Assembly (NCBI RefSeq): GCF_963662885.1 | Contig: NZ_OY760059.1 | Span: 868,001 to 932,000 of the forward strand | DNA: 64,000 nt | Direction: 5' to 3' | Source of the DNA: an uncultured Pseudodesulfovibrio sp. | Lineage (GTDB): Bacteria > Desulfobacterota > Desulfovibrionia > Desulfovibrionales > Desulfovibrionaceae | Shown: positions 50,979 through 59,841 of the stretch, in pieces | Layout of the letters: each line of letters starts with the position of its first letter | How positions within the stretch are numbered: position 1 is the stretch's first letter | Position numbers and translations under genes: made by a program | The notes under the pieces: generated by a model | Databases searched by the model: none | The model's input: the letters and a program-made list of their open reading frames with translations, nothing else | Told to the model about the DNA's origin: nothing

Positions 50979-51593
50979 ATGGCAGATATGAAAGCGCGCG
51001 GCAAAATGACGCGCATTGTGGATTTTTTGAATGAGTGCGGTATGTTGCGCAAAACGCCGAGGACCGGGTACCAGTTTCTGGGCACGGGCTCGGAGAACGT
51101 GGCCGAACATTCGTTCCGTACGACGGTCATCGGCCATGTACTGGCCCTGATGGCCGGTGCGGACGTGGCCCGGACCACGTACATGTGCCTGTTCCACGAC
51201 CTGCACGAGGCGCGGACCGGGGATTTCAACTACGTGGCCCATATCTACAACAAGTCCGAGCGCACCAAGGTGCTGGAGCACGCCACCGAAGGCACCGGGC
51301 TGGGCGAGGACATCCTCGGCTACTGGAAGGAGCTGGAGGAGACCGAGACCCTGGAGGCCAAGCTTGCCCAGGACGCGGACCAGTTGGATTTCATCATGAA
51401 TCTGAAGGAAGAGCTGGACCACGGCAACAAGTACGCCGGGCAGTGGCTCGGGGACGCGGTCAAGCGGGTGCGCACGCAGTGGGGCCGGGACCTGGCCGAA
51501 ACCATCATGGAAACCGACCACAAGGAGTGGTGGTTTCTGGGACCGGATCGCGACTGGTGGGCTCGAAAGAACGGCAAATCCGAGGAGGATTGA
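50979..51593 (+). CDS. HD-domain nucleotidohydrolase, YfbR-like
   Basis: The 204-aa protein has an HD metal site: AEHSFRT, LFHDLHEARTGD and the distal Asp in AQDADQLDFI, as in YfbR-type 5'-deoxynucleotidases. It likely dephosphorylates deoxynucleoside monophosphates. Its ribosome site lies in the tail of the family 1 repeat; ATG at 50988 is an alternative start. It stands between argJ and the mla operon. Confidence 0.85.
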   Translation: MADMKARGKMTRIVDFLNECGMLRKTPRTGYQFLGTGSENVAEHSFRTTVIGHVLALMAGADVARTTYMCLFHDLHEARTGDFNYVAHIYNKSERTKVLEHATEGTGLGEDILGYWKELEETETLEAKLAQDADQLDFIMNLKEELDHGNKYAGQWLGDAVKRVRTQWGRDLAETIMETDHKEWWFLGPDRDWWARKNGKSEED

Positions 51594-51771
51594 GGCTGCG
51601 TGGCATAGGGAACTATGCTGATTCCATAGTTAATTAATTGAACTGTCTTGCCGTTTATATTTATATTCGGTAAAGATTCCAAAATGAGATGGTGGTGTCC
51701 GTCATAGGTTTCAGATCGGATACGACCATCAAGACGGCCCGAGCCGTTGTTCAAGTGCGGGGAGCTATTAC

Positions 51772-52575
51772 ATGACGGAGAAAACCAGCGGAACAGCCAT
51801 GCCTCTGTTGCCATGCGCGATCTGCCGCGAAATCGTGGACGAAATCGGGAGTCTCACTCTCTTTCTCCTCGATTCGCTGAGGCTCATCTTCGCGGGCATC
51901 GGGCAGTTCCCCAAGATCGTCCGCCAGATATATTTTATCGGAGTGCAGTCCGTGTCGGTTATCGCCCTGATCGGGCTGTTCACCGGCATGGTCATGGGCA
52001 TGCAGCTTTATTACGCCCTGTCAGTGTTCGGCGCGGACGGCTTCCTGGGCACGGGCGTGGCCCTGTCCATGGTCCGCGAACTGGCTCCGGTGCTGACCGC
52101 GATCATGCTCACGGGCCGGGCCGGATCGGCCATGACCGCGGAAATCGGGGTCATGCGCATCTCCGAGCAGATCGACGCCCTGACGATCATGGACATCAAC
52201 CCCATGCGCTATTTGGTGGCCCCGAAAATGGCCGCCTGCCTCATCAGCTTTCCTCTGCTGACCGCCTTCTTCAACCTGATCGCCCTGTGGGGCGGCTGGC
52301 TGACCGGCGTGAAGCTGCTCGGAGCCAACGCGGGCGTCTACTGGTCGAGGGTTTCGGGCTCGCTCGACTGGGACGATATCCAGGGTGGTTTCATCAAGGC
52401 CATCGTTTTCGGTGTGCTGGTCTGTACCATCTGTTGTTTCGAAGGCTATTTCACGCACCTGCGTTCCGGCCACGCCGGTCCCGAGGGCGTCAGCCAGTCC
52501 ACCACCAGCGCGGTGGTCAAATCCTGCGTCGTCATCCTGGCGGCGGACTACGTTCTGACGTCGTTGTTGTGGTAG
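51772..52575 (+). CDS. mlaE: MlaE, permease of the phospholipid transport system
   Basis: The 267-aa permease shows the MlaE signature: FIGVQSVSVIALIGLFTGMVMGMQ, MVRELAPVLTAIMLTGRAGSAMTAE and the long conserved EQIDALTIMDINPMRYLVAPK. It forms the inner membrane core that moves phospholipids between inner and outer membrane. About 180 bases upstream (51594-51771) contain no gene. It starts the mlaEFDC-A operon. Confidence 0.93.
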   Translation: MTEKTSGTAMPLLPCAICREIVDEIGSLTLFLLDSLRLIFAGIGQFPKIVRQIYFIGVQSVSVIALIGLFTGMVMGMQLYYALSVFGADGFLGTGVALSMVRELAPVLTAIMLTGRAGSAMTAEIGVMRISEQIDALTIMDINPMRYLVAPKMAACLISFPLLTAFFNLIALWGGWLTGVKLLGANAGVYWSRVSGSLDWDDIQGGFIKAIVFGVLVCTICCFEGYFTHLRSGHAGPEGVSQSTTSAVVKSCVVILAADYVLTSLLW

Positions 52576-52586
52576 GGGGGAAGGCA

Positions 52587-53447
52587 GTGAGCACGGCACC
52601 GAGCATAAAACTGGAGAACCTGACCGTGGGGTACGGCGACACGCCCGTGGTCAAGGATCTGAACATAGAATTTCCCGGCGGCAAGCTGTCCATGATCGTG
52701 GGCGGCTCGGGCTGCGGCAAGTCCACGGTGCTCAAGCACATTCTGGGCCTGCACCCGGTCATGGGCGGGCGCATCCTCATGGGCGGTCACGATCTGGGAT
52801 CGTTGACGGACAAACAGGCGCACTGCATGCGCCAGCGCACGGGCGTACTCTTCCAGGACGGCGCGCTCCTCGGGTCGCTGCGGCTCAAGGACAACGTGGC
52901 CCTGCCTCTGCGCGAACATACCCGGCTCAAGGAAGCGGATATCATGAGCATTGTCCAGGACCGCCTCGACATGGTCGGCCTGGGCCACGCCCTGGAGATG
53001 TTTCCCAACGAGCTGTCCGGCGGCATGCGCAAGCGGGCCGGGCTGGCTCGAGCCCTGGTCATGGACCCGCAGGTGTTGTTCTGCGACGAACCCACCTCCG
53101 GTCTGGATCCGGTGCTCTCGGCCGAACTGGATCAGCTCCTGCTGGAAATGATGTGCCATTTCGACATGACCATGGTCGTGGTCACCCACGACCTGGCCAG
53201 CATGCGCGGGCTGGCGGATTTCGTGGTCATCCTGGGCGAGCACCGCTGCCTGTACCAGGGGACCATCGAGGAATTGGAAAAAACCACGGATCCGTACCTG
53301 CGCCGGTTCCTGGACCGCAAGGCCGAGGAGCGCGACGCTCCGAGGCTGACCATGCCGCCCATCGACCCGGCCATGATGCGAATCGATTGCACCGAGGCGT
53401 TGGGCGCGAAAATCTCCATCCGTAAGGACGACCGATGTTCAAGATAA
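52587..53447 (+). CDS. mlaF: MlaF, ATPase of the phospholipid transport system
   Basis: This 286-aa ATPase has Walker A (GGSGCGKST), the signature LSGGMRKRAGLARAL and Walker B (VLFCDEPTSGLDP). A C-terminal extension of about 40 residues after the ATPase core is longer than usual. GTG at 52587 has GGGGGGAAGG before it and is the only start that fits. Its end overlaps mlaD by 13 bases. The STAS partner MlaB is not encoded here. Confidence 0.92.
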   Translation: MSTAPSIKLENLTVGYGDTPVVKDLNIEFPGGKLSMIVGGSGCGKSTVLKHILGLHPVMGGRILMGGHDLGSLTDKQAHCMRQRTGVLFQDGALLGSLRLKDNVALPLREHTRLKEADIMSIVQDRLDMVGLGHALEMFPNELSGGMRKRAGLARALVMDPQVLFCDEPTSGLDPVLSAELDQLLLEMMCHFDMTMVVVTHDLASMRGLADFVVILGEHRCLYQGTIEELEKTTDPYLRRFLDRKAEERDAPRLTMPPIDPAMMRIDCTEALGAKISIRKDDRCSR

Positions 53448-53881
53448 AAAAAGAGACAGCCGTGGGGATCTTTGTGATCATGGGGCTGCTGGCCGTTGTC
53501 TACATGAGCGTGAAGCTGGGCAACGTACAGCTGTTCTCGGACAAGTATTACGAGATCGAGGCCAATTTCACCGATATCTCCGGGCTGAAGGTCAACGCCC
53601 CGGTGCAGATGTACGGTGTGGAAATCGGTTTCGTCAGCAAGATCGGCCTAGACCAGAAGAAGGGCGTGGCCGCCGTCTCCATGATGCTGTTGAAGGAAGT
53701 GGAACTCACGGACGACGCCATTGCCGCGGTCAAGACCAACGGCCTGATAGGCGACAAGTACGTGAAAATCGTTCCGGGCGGGCTTGGCGATCCGATAAAG
53801 CCGGGTGAGACTCTGTTCAACACCCAGCCTGCCATCGACCTCGAGGATTTGATTAGCAAGTTCGCTTTCGGCTCCGTCTAG
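53435..53881 (+). CDS. mlaD: MlaD, MCE-domain periplasmic subunit
   Basis: The 148-aa protein has one N-terminal membrane helix (TAVGIFVIMGLLAVVYMSV) and a single MCE domain (YEIEANFTDISGLKVNAPVQ, then LIGDKYVKIVPGG). Hexamers of MlaD sit on MlaE and form the lipid channel. The protein stops soon after the MCE domain and lacks the longer tail of the E. coli protein. Confidence 0.92.
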   Translation: MFKIKKETAVGIFVIMGLLAVVYMSVKLGNVQLFSDKYYEIEANFTDISGLKVNAPVQMYGVEIGFVSKIGLDQKKGVAAVSMMLLKEVELTDDAIAAVKTNGLIGDKYVKIVPGGLGDPIKPGETLFNTQPAIDLEDLISKFAFGSV

Positions 53882-53910
53882 GGGCCGCATGTATAAGGGA
53901 TAGGTGATTT

Positions 53911-54543
53911 ATGGTTTGCAAGAAAATAGTATTGACCCTTGTTCTGGGCTGTCTGCTGACTTTCGGTGTTTCCATGGCCGAAGCCGCGCAGTCTCCCACG
54001 GAGCGCGTCCGCGAAGGTGTGGACAGGATCATCGAGATGCTGTCCGACCCGGCCATGCAGGACCCGGCTCAGCACGATCAGGCCATCACCCGCCTGCGCG
54101 AGGTGGCCGAGCAGTACATCGACTTCGGTCTGGTCACCAAATACGCCGTGGGGCGGCCCTGGCTGGACATGTCCCCCGAACTGCACCAGCAGTTGCAGGA
54201 GTCCTTCGTAAAGCTCCTCGAGCGCTCCTACCTGAAGCGCATTCCTGCCTACGGCGGGCAGAATGTGGAGTACAAACGAGAGGAAATTTCCGGGAATAAC
54301 GCAAAAGTCCAAACGGAAATCATTGACAAAGACAAAAAAATAGTTGTTGAATTTCGTTTGAAAATCGTTCAAGGACAATGGATGATTTATGATGTCGTCG
54401 CCGAAGGCGTGAGCCTGGTGATGAATTATCGTAGCCAGTTTGCCGAAGTCCTGAGCAAGGGAACCGGCGAAGATTTGCTGAAAACGATCCAGGATCGCAT
54501 CGAACAGATCGACCAGGGCAAAGAGGAAGAACCGGCGTCGTGA
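53911..54543 (+). CDS. mlaC: MlaC, periplasmic phospholipid carrier
   Basis: This 210-aa protein has a signal peptide (cleavage near AEA-AQ) and the MlaC fold: FGLVTKYAVGRPWLDMSPELHQQL, then LERSYLKRIPAYGGQNVEYK and WMIYDVVAEGVSLVMNYRSQF. It carries a phospholipid across the periplasm between MlaA and MlaD. Bases 54290-54380 are unusually A-rich for this region. The stop overlaps mlaA's ATG. Confidence 0.93.
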   Translation: MVCKKIVLTLVLGCLLTFGVSMAEAAQSPTERVREGVDRIIEMLSDPAMQDPAQHDQAITRLREVAEQYIDFGLVTKYAVGRPWLDMSPELHQQLQESFVKLLERSYLKRIPAYGGQNVEYKREEISGNNAKVQTEIIDKDKKIVVEFRLKIVQGQWMIYDVVAEGVSLVMNYRSQFAEVLSKGTGEDLLKTIQDRIEQIDQGKEEEPAS

Positions 54544-55379
54544 TGAACGGAGAAAAAGAGGGCTTTCGTCTGCTGGCCATTGTGCTGACCGCCGTACTCC
54601 TGCTTGGAGTTGCGGGGGGCTGTTTCGCTGCCGAAGCCCCGGCCCAGCCCATCACCGTCGCCCAGTTCGGCGACGAGCCCGGGCGCACCGCCTCCACGCC
54701 TCCCGGTGTTGTTGACGACTTCGACGAGTTCGACGCAGCCTACAACAACCAGCCTCTTGTCAGCGACCCCCTGTCCGGCTGGAACCGCTTCTGGTTCCAG
54801 ATCAACGACTCTCTCTACCGCGGGCTGTTCCGGCCTATGGCTCAGGGCTATGCCTGGGCTGTGCCGCCCCGTCCCCGGACCTGGGTCTCCAACTTTTTCA
54901 CCAACATGCTCTTCCCGGTTCGGTTCCTCAACGACCTGCTGACCGGCAAGTGGGACGCCGCCTACATGGAGACCTCCAAGTTCGTGGCCAACACCTCGTT
55001 TGGCGTGCTCGGCTTTGGCGACGTGACCGAGGGCATGCCCAAGAACTGGGAACCCGAACGGCCCACGGCCGACGGTTTCGACCAGACCCTGGGCAAGGCC
55101 GGTTTCGGCCCCGGCATCTATCTGGTTTGGCCGATCATCGGCCCCAGCTCCATCCGTGGCTCCGTGGGTTGGGTGGCGGACGCCTACTGTGACCCGCTGA
55201 CCTATGGCCGGTTCACCTTCCTCGAGTTTATCGGTATCCGCGCCTACAAGAATTTGAACGAGCTGTCCCTGCAGCTCGAGGGCAACGAATACGAGGCCCT
55301 GACCGACGGTGCGGTGGACAAGTACGCGGCGGTTCGCGACGCTTACATCCGCTATCGTGCCAAGAAGGTAGCCGAATAG
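54543..55379 (+). CDS. mlaA: MlaA (VacJ-like), outer membrane phospholipid-removing protein
   Basis: The 278-aa protein has an N-terminal hydrophobic segment with LGVAGGC, a possible lipoprotein site, then SDPLSGWNRFWFQINDSLYR, PVRFLNDLLTGKW and GIYLVWPIIGPSS. These are hallmarks of MlaA, the ring-shaped outer membrane protein that extracts misplaced phospholipid. ATG at 54543 overlaps the mlaC stop (GTGATG context). With it the operon holds E, F, D, C and A in one unit. Confidence 0.92.
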   Translation: MNGEKEGFRLLAIVLTAVLLLGVAGGCFAAEAPAQPITVAQFGDEPGRTASTPPGVVDDFDEFDAAYNNQPLVSDPLSGWNRFWFQINDSLYRGLFRPMAQGYAWAVPPRPRTWVSNFFTNMLFPVRFLNDLLTGKWDAAYMETSKFVANTSFGVLGFGDVTEGMPKNWEPERPTADGFDQTLGKAGFGPGIYLVWPIIGPSSIRGSVGWVADAYCDPLTYGRFTFLEFIGIRAYKNLNELSLQLEGNEYEALTDGAVDKYAAVRDAYIRYRAKKVAE

Positions 55380-55399
55380 GCACACTCCTTTCCGTTCCC

Positions 55400-55879
55400 A
55401 TGCAGATCGCAGTAATTTCGGACACCCATATGGGTACGCCGCCTTCCTGGCTTGACGCCGTTTATACCCGCTGGCTCGGCCCGTCCGACGCGCTCATCCA
55501 CTGTGGAGACATCACCTCCGCAGCGACCTGGTCCTACTTTCTGCAGCACGACAACTTTCTGTGCGTGCGGGGCAACTGCGACTGGGACCCGGAACTGGCG
55601 GACAGGTTGGAGCCCATGCTCTCCACGCAACTTGGCGGACTGACCGTGGGCGCGACCCACGGCTGGGGACCACGCTCCCAGGTGCCCCATACCGTGGCCC
55701 AGGCCTTCGGGCCGGAGTACGATCTGGTCTGCTATGGTCACACTCATGCGCGCGATTGGTCCGTTGTCGACGGTGTCCGGCTGGTCAATCCCGGCTCTCT
55801 GGGCGAGAGCGGCTCACTGGCTCTGGTCCACGTGGATGACCACGGGGGCATGCAGTGCGAGTTCGTGGACGTTTTCTAG
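55400..55879 (+). CDS. YfcE/MJ0936-type metallophosphoesterase
   Basis: The 159-aa phosphodiesterase has all metal motifs in order: ISDTHMG, LIHCGDI, VRGNCDWD, GATHGW and YGHTHARDW. The family uses two metal ions and hydrolyses phosphodiesters in vitro; a natural substrate is not settled. It follows mlaA by 20 bases and is probably co-transcribed. The ribosome site is weak. Confidence 0.88.
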   Translation: MQIAVISDTHMGTPPSWLDAVYTRWLGPSDALIHCGDITSAATWSYFLQHDNFLCVRGNCDWDPELADRLEPMLSTQLGGLTVGATHGWGPRSQVPHTVAQAFGPEYDLVCYGHTHARDWSVVDGVRLVNPGSLGESGSLALVHVDDHGGMQCEFVDVF

Positions 55880-56001
55880 GCCTCTTCCCCTCGTCTTTTC
55901 CGGTTTCAGACCGACTGTCCGACCGCGGATTGTAAGCCAAAGAACTCCGCGCAACGGTTGCACTTTTCCTTGAGGAATGGCATGACTCAACCGTGGTTAA
56001 A

Positions 56002-57243
56002 ATGAGGATAATACCGTCAGTTGTCGCGCTGCTCGCGTTTCTTGCCGTCCTGTGTCTCGGCCCTGTGCAGGCCAGTGCCCACAAGGAGCGGGAGTTGGTC
56101 TTCGGCATGTCCGCCGCCTTTACCGGGGCCAACAGCGAGCTGGGCATCGAGTATTATCGCGGCCTCATGGCCTACCTGGACTACTACAACGCCCGGGTCG
56201 AAGCAGGCGGCTGGACCATTCGGGTTAAACCGGCCAACGACGGATATAATCCAGGCCCCTGCTTCCAGAACACGGTCAATTTCATCCACGAAGATGTTTT
56301 TGCCCTGGCCGCCTACGTGGGAACGCCGACGACCACCCACGTTCTGCCACTGCTGCAGAAGTTCGCGGACCGGCACATTTACATGCTTTTCCCCTTCACC
56401 GGAGCGCAGCCCCTGCGGGACGAACCCTTCGGCAAGTACGTCTTCAACCTCCGGGCCTCCTATTTCGACGAGACGCGTGTCCTGGTGGATCACCTCATGG
56501 CCGTGGGCCGGGACAGGATCGGAGTCTTTTACCAGTCCGACGCTTACGGGCGCACCGGCTGGGACGGGGTGCGCCGAGCCCTGGCCTCCCATGGGCTGCA
56601 CATCGTGGCCGAAGCCGCCTACCACCGGGGCGCTGCCTTTGATCATGATTTTTCCTTCGAGGCCCGGCACCTGCTGGACGCGGGCGTGGACGCCATCATC
56701 GTTGTCGGCACCTATGCCTCACAGGCCGCCTTCATTCGCGACGCCCGCAATGCCGGATGCGAACTGCCCATAGCCGGCCTCTCATTCACCGACAGCGACA
56801 AGATGCTTGAGCTGCTCAAGGACGAAACGGAACGCACGGGCAAGGACTACACCGGCAATCTGATTCAGTCCCAGGTGGTCCCCAGCTACGAAGAGACCGA
56901 CCTGCCCGGCGTGCGTCTGTACCGCGAGGTCATGGGCCGCTACGAGGGGGCCGTGGTGCCCGCAGTCGGAGAGGCCTACTCTCCGCGTCGTTACAGCTTC
57001 GTCAGCTTCGAAGGATTTCTGAACGGCATGCTCATGGGCGAGATGGTCAAACGCATGGGGGACAACCCCAGGCGGGAGCGAATCCCCGAGGTCATGCAGT
57101 CCATCCATGATTTTGATCTGGGCATAGGGGTGGACGCCTTTTTCGGCCCGGATCGCCATCAGGGGCTCGACACCGTCTACCTGACCACCGTTGAGGACGG
57201 ACGTTTCCGTGCGGTGAAGGACTGGGAGAGGTGGCGCAAATGA
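56002..57243 (+). CDS. Periplasmic type I solute-binding protein paired with a c-di-GMP enzyme
   Basis: This 413-aa protein has a signal peptide (cleavage near ASA-HK) and a type I periplasmic-binding fold of the branched-chain amino acid group (LVFGMSAAFTGANSELGIEYY, ARNAGCELPIAGLSFTDS). No permease or ATPase is adjacent. Its stop overlaps the start of the PAS-GGDEF-EAL gene by ATGA, which suggests a ligand sensor for that membrane protein. ATG at 56002 is chosen over GTG 55993. Confidence 0.87.
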   Translation: MRIIPSVVALLAFLAVLCLGPVQASAHKERELVFGMSAAFTGANSELGIEYYRGLMAYLDYYNARVEAGGWTIRVKPANDGYNPGPCFQNTVNFIHEDVFALAAYVGTPTTTHVLPLLQKFADRHIYMLFPFTGAQPLRDEPFGKYVFNLRASYFDETRVLVDHLMAVGRDRIGVFYQSDAYGRTGWDGVRRALASHGLHIVAEAAYHRGAAFDHDFSFEARHLLDAGVDAIIVVGTYASQAAFIRDARNAGCELPIAGLSFTDSDKMLELLKDETERTGKDYTGNLIQSQVVPSYEETDLPGVRLYREVMGRYEGAVVPAVGEAYSPRRYSFVSFEGFLNGMLMGEMVKRMGDNPRRERIPEVMQSIHDFDLGIGVDAFFGPDRHQGLDTVYLTTVEDGRFRAVKDWERWRK

Positions 57244-59813
57244 TGGCGCCCAAGCTCTTCGTCAAGCCGCTGCTGCTCATGGTCGTGATCTTCGGAATGA
57301 TCGCGGTGGTTACCTCCGTGACTTTTTCCAACCGTCTGCGGCACGAGATGACCCGCGAATACGAGTCCAAGGCCCTGGCCCTAGCACGGTCCGTGGCCGA
57401 GTCCGACATTGCCACCATCCTGAGCAAGGACGCGGGCGAGCTTCAGGGCCGCATCGACCAGTACCTGGGCATCAACGCGGTCTCCTACGTGCTGGTGGCC
57501 GACGAGAACGGCAAGGTTCTGGCCCATACGTTCGTGCCGGTCATTCCTGAGCAGATTCTGCGTCTGGTCGCCGAGACCCCCCGGATCGAGACCCGCGAGG
57601 AGCACCTCCTGCGCGACGTCATACTGGACGGCAAGCGGTACCTGCACGTTTCGAGTCCCATCCTGTCCGGATTGGGCGGGGATGTGCATATCGGCATGGA
57701 CTACGCGGTCATTGATCGCAACATCCACGAGGCCGTGCTCGAGCAGCAGGTGGTCATGCTTATCCTGTTCGGCGCCAGTCTCCTGCTCGTCTTCCTGTTC
57801 GTGGTCAACATCTCCAAGCCGCTGCGGCAGTTGACCGAATATGCGGGCCGGGTGGCGGTCAAGGATTTCGGCAAGGTGCCCGAGATCAATTCCAACGACG
57901 AGGTAGGCCAACTGGCCAAGGCCATGGAAGCCATGACCGGCCAGATATCCGAACTGGTCGGCAGCCTTGAGGACCGGGTTCAGCAGAAGACCTGCGAGCT
58001 GCAGGAGGCCCGTGATGTCCTCAAGCATAAGGTCGAGGAACGCACCAGCGAGCTGATGCGCACCAACACCCAGCTGAAGATCGAGATCGCCGAGCGCAAG
58101 GTCATCGGCGACGCCCTGCGCAAGGCCGAAAAGAAGTATCGGACCATTTTCGAAAACGCGGTGGAAGGCATCTACCAGTCCTCCCTGTCGGGCCGTTTCC
58201 AGGACACCAACCCTGCGCTGGCGCGAATCCTGGGCTACAAGTCGCCCGAGGACCTGATGAGCTCCATCTACGACATCGGCACCCAGATGTACGTGGACCC
58301 GGAACGGCGCAAAGAATTTCTGCGCCTCATTCAGGAGCGCAACGAGGTCAAGAATTTCGTTTCCAAGGTGCGCAAACGCGACGGCCGGATCATCTGGGTC
58401 GCTGAGAACGCGCGCAAGATCGTGGACGAGAACGGCAACATCGTCTGTTTCGAGGGGTCCATCGAGGACATCACCATGCGCAAGAAGGCCGAAGATCAGC
58501 TCAAGCGCCAGGCCTTCCACGATCCCCTCACCGGCCTGCCCAACCGCGCCCTGTTCCTGGACCACCTGCGCATGGCCATGGAGCGCTCCCGCCGCCGCAA
58601 GCATATGTTCGCGGTCCTGTACATGGACCTGGACCGCTTCAAGGTGGTCAACGATTCGCTCGGTCACGACGCGGGCGACGAACTGTTGCGAGGAGTGGCC
58701 CGGGTGCTTGAGCAGTGTGGCCGGTCCGTGGACACCATCGCCCGGTTCGGCGGCGACGAGTTCGCCATCCTGCAGGAGGAAATTTCCGCGCCCAAGGACG
58801 CCATCGCCATCGCGCGGCGTATCCTCGAGGGCGTGCGCCAGCCGTTCACCATCGGCGGCAACGAGGTGTTCACATCGGCATCGCTCGGCATCGTGCTCAA
58901 GACCGACGGTTACGACCGGCCCGAGGCCCTGCTGCGCGACGCGGACACGGCCATGTACCGGGCCAAGGAACTGGGCAAGTCACGGTTCAAGGTCTTCAAC
59001 CGCAAGATGCACGATCAGGCCCTGCAACTCATGGAGTTGGAGACCGACCTGCGCCGCGCCGTGGATCTGCGCGAGTTCGAGGTGGTCTATCAGCCCATCG
59101 TCCAGCTGGACACCCGCCAGGTCTGCGGGTTCGAGGCCCTGGTTCGCTGGCGGCATCCGGAACACGGCATCATCGGTCCGGGCGACTTCATCTCCCTGGC
59201 CGAGGACACCGGACTGATCTACGCCATCGACAACCTCGTTCTGGAGGAGGCCTGCGCGCAGGTCAAACGCTGGCAGACCTTGGCCCAGGTGGAAAAGGGC
59301 AGCGATCTGACCGTGAACATCAACATATCGGGCAAGCACTTCGGGCAATCCATGCTGGCCGGGCAAATCTCCCGCGCCCTGGAGGACTCGGGTCTGTCCG
59401 CCGATTCCCTGAACATAGAAATCACCGAATCCGCGCTCATGGACAACCCGTCCGTGGCCGAGGAAATTTTGCAGCAGCTCAAGGATCTGGGCATCCGCAT
59501 CTGCATCGACGATTTCGGCACGGGGTATTCCTCCCTGTCCTACCTGCAACGGTTCCCCATCGACGTGGTCAAGGTCGACCGCTCCTTCATCATCGCCGTG
59601 GACGAGGACCCGGACAGCCAGGCCATCGTGCGCACGGTCTTCTCGCTGGGCGAGTCCATGGGACTGAAGATCGTGGCCGAGGGCGTCGAGACATCGGGCC
59701 AACTCGGTTTCCTGGAGCGGGAAGGGTGCCGTTTCGTGCAGGGGTATTTCTTTTACAAGCCGCTGACCGTGTCCGAGGTGGATCACCTCCTGGAGGGACA
59801 GCGACGCGGTTAG
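57240..59813 (+). CDS. Membrane PAS-GGDEF-EAL c-di-GMP enzyme
   Basis: The 857-aa protein has helix 1 (about residues 8-28), a periplasmic sensor of about 140 residues, helix 2 (VMLILFGASLLLVFLFVV), HAMP, coiled coil, PAS/PAC (FENAVEGIYQSSLSGRFQ), GGDEF (intact RFGGDEF) and EAL (FEALVRW, DDFGTGYSSLSYL). Both catalytic cores look intact, so it may make and degrade c-di-GMP. The preceding binding protein probably docks on its periplasmic part. Confidence 0.92.
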   Translation: MMAPKLFVKPLLLMVVIFGMIAVVTSVTFSNRLRHEMTREYESKALALARSVAESDIATILSKDAGELQGRIDQYLGINAVSYVLVADENGKVLAHTFVPVIPEQILRLVAETPRIETREEHLLRDVILDGKRYLHVSSPILSGLGGDVHIGMDYAVIDRNIHEAVLEQQVVMLILFGASLLLVFLFVVNISKPLRQLTEYAGRVAVKDFGKVPEINSNDEVGQLAKAMEAMTGQISELVGSLEDRVQQKTCELQEARDVLKHKVEERTSELMRTNTQLKIEIAERKVIGDALRKAEKKYRTIFENAVEGIYQSSLSGRFQDTNPALARILGYKSPEDLMSSIYDIGTQMYVDPERRKEFLRLIQERNEVKNFVSKVRKRDGRIIWVAENARKIVDENGNIVCFEGSIEDITMRKKAEDQLKRQAFHDPLTGLPNRALFLDHLRMAMERSRRRKHMFAVLYMDLDRFKVVNDSLGHDAGDELLRGVARVLEQCGRSVDTIARFGGDEFAILQEEISAPKDAIAIARRILEGVRQPFTIGGNEVFTSASLGIVLKTDGYDRPEALLRDADTAMYRAKELGKSRFKVFNRKMHDQALQLMELETDLRRAVDLREFEVVYQPIVQLDTRQVCGFEALVRWRHPEHGIIGPGDFISLAEDTGLIYAIDNLVLEEACAQVKRWQTLAQVEKGSDLTVNINISGKHFGQSMLAGQISRALEDSGLSADSLNIEITESALMDNPSVAEEILQQLKDLGIRICIDDFGTGYSSLSYLQRFPIDVVKVDRSFIIAVDEDPDSQAIVRTVFSLGESMGLKIVAEGVETSGQLGFLEREGCRFVQGYFFYKPLTVSEVDHLLEGQRRG

Positions 59814-59841
59814 CCAGCGCACCCATAACAAGAGAGACGCC

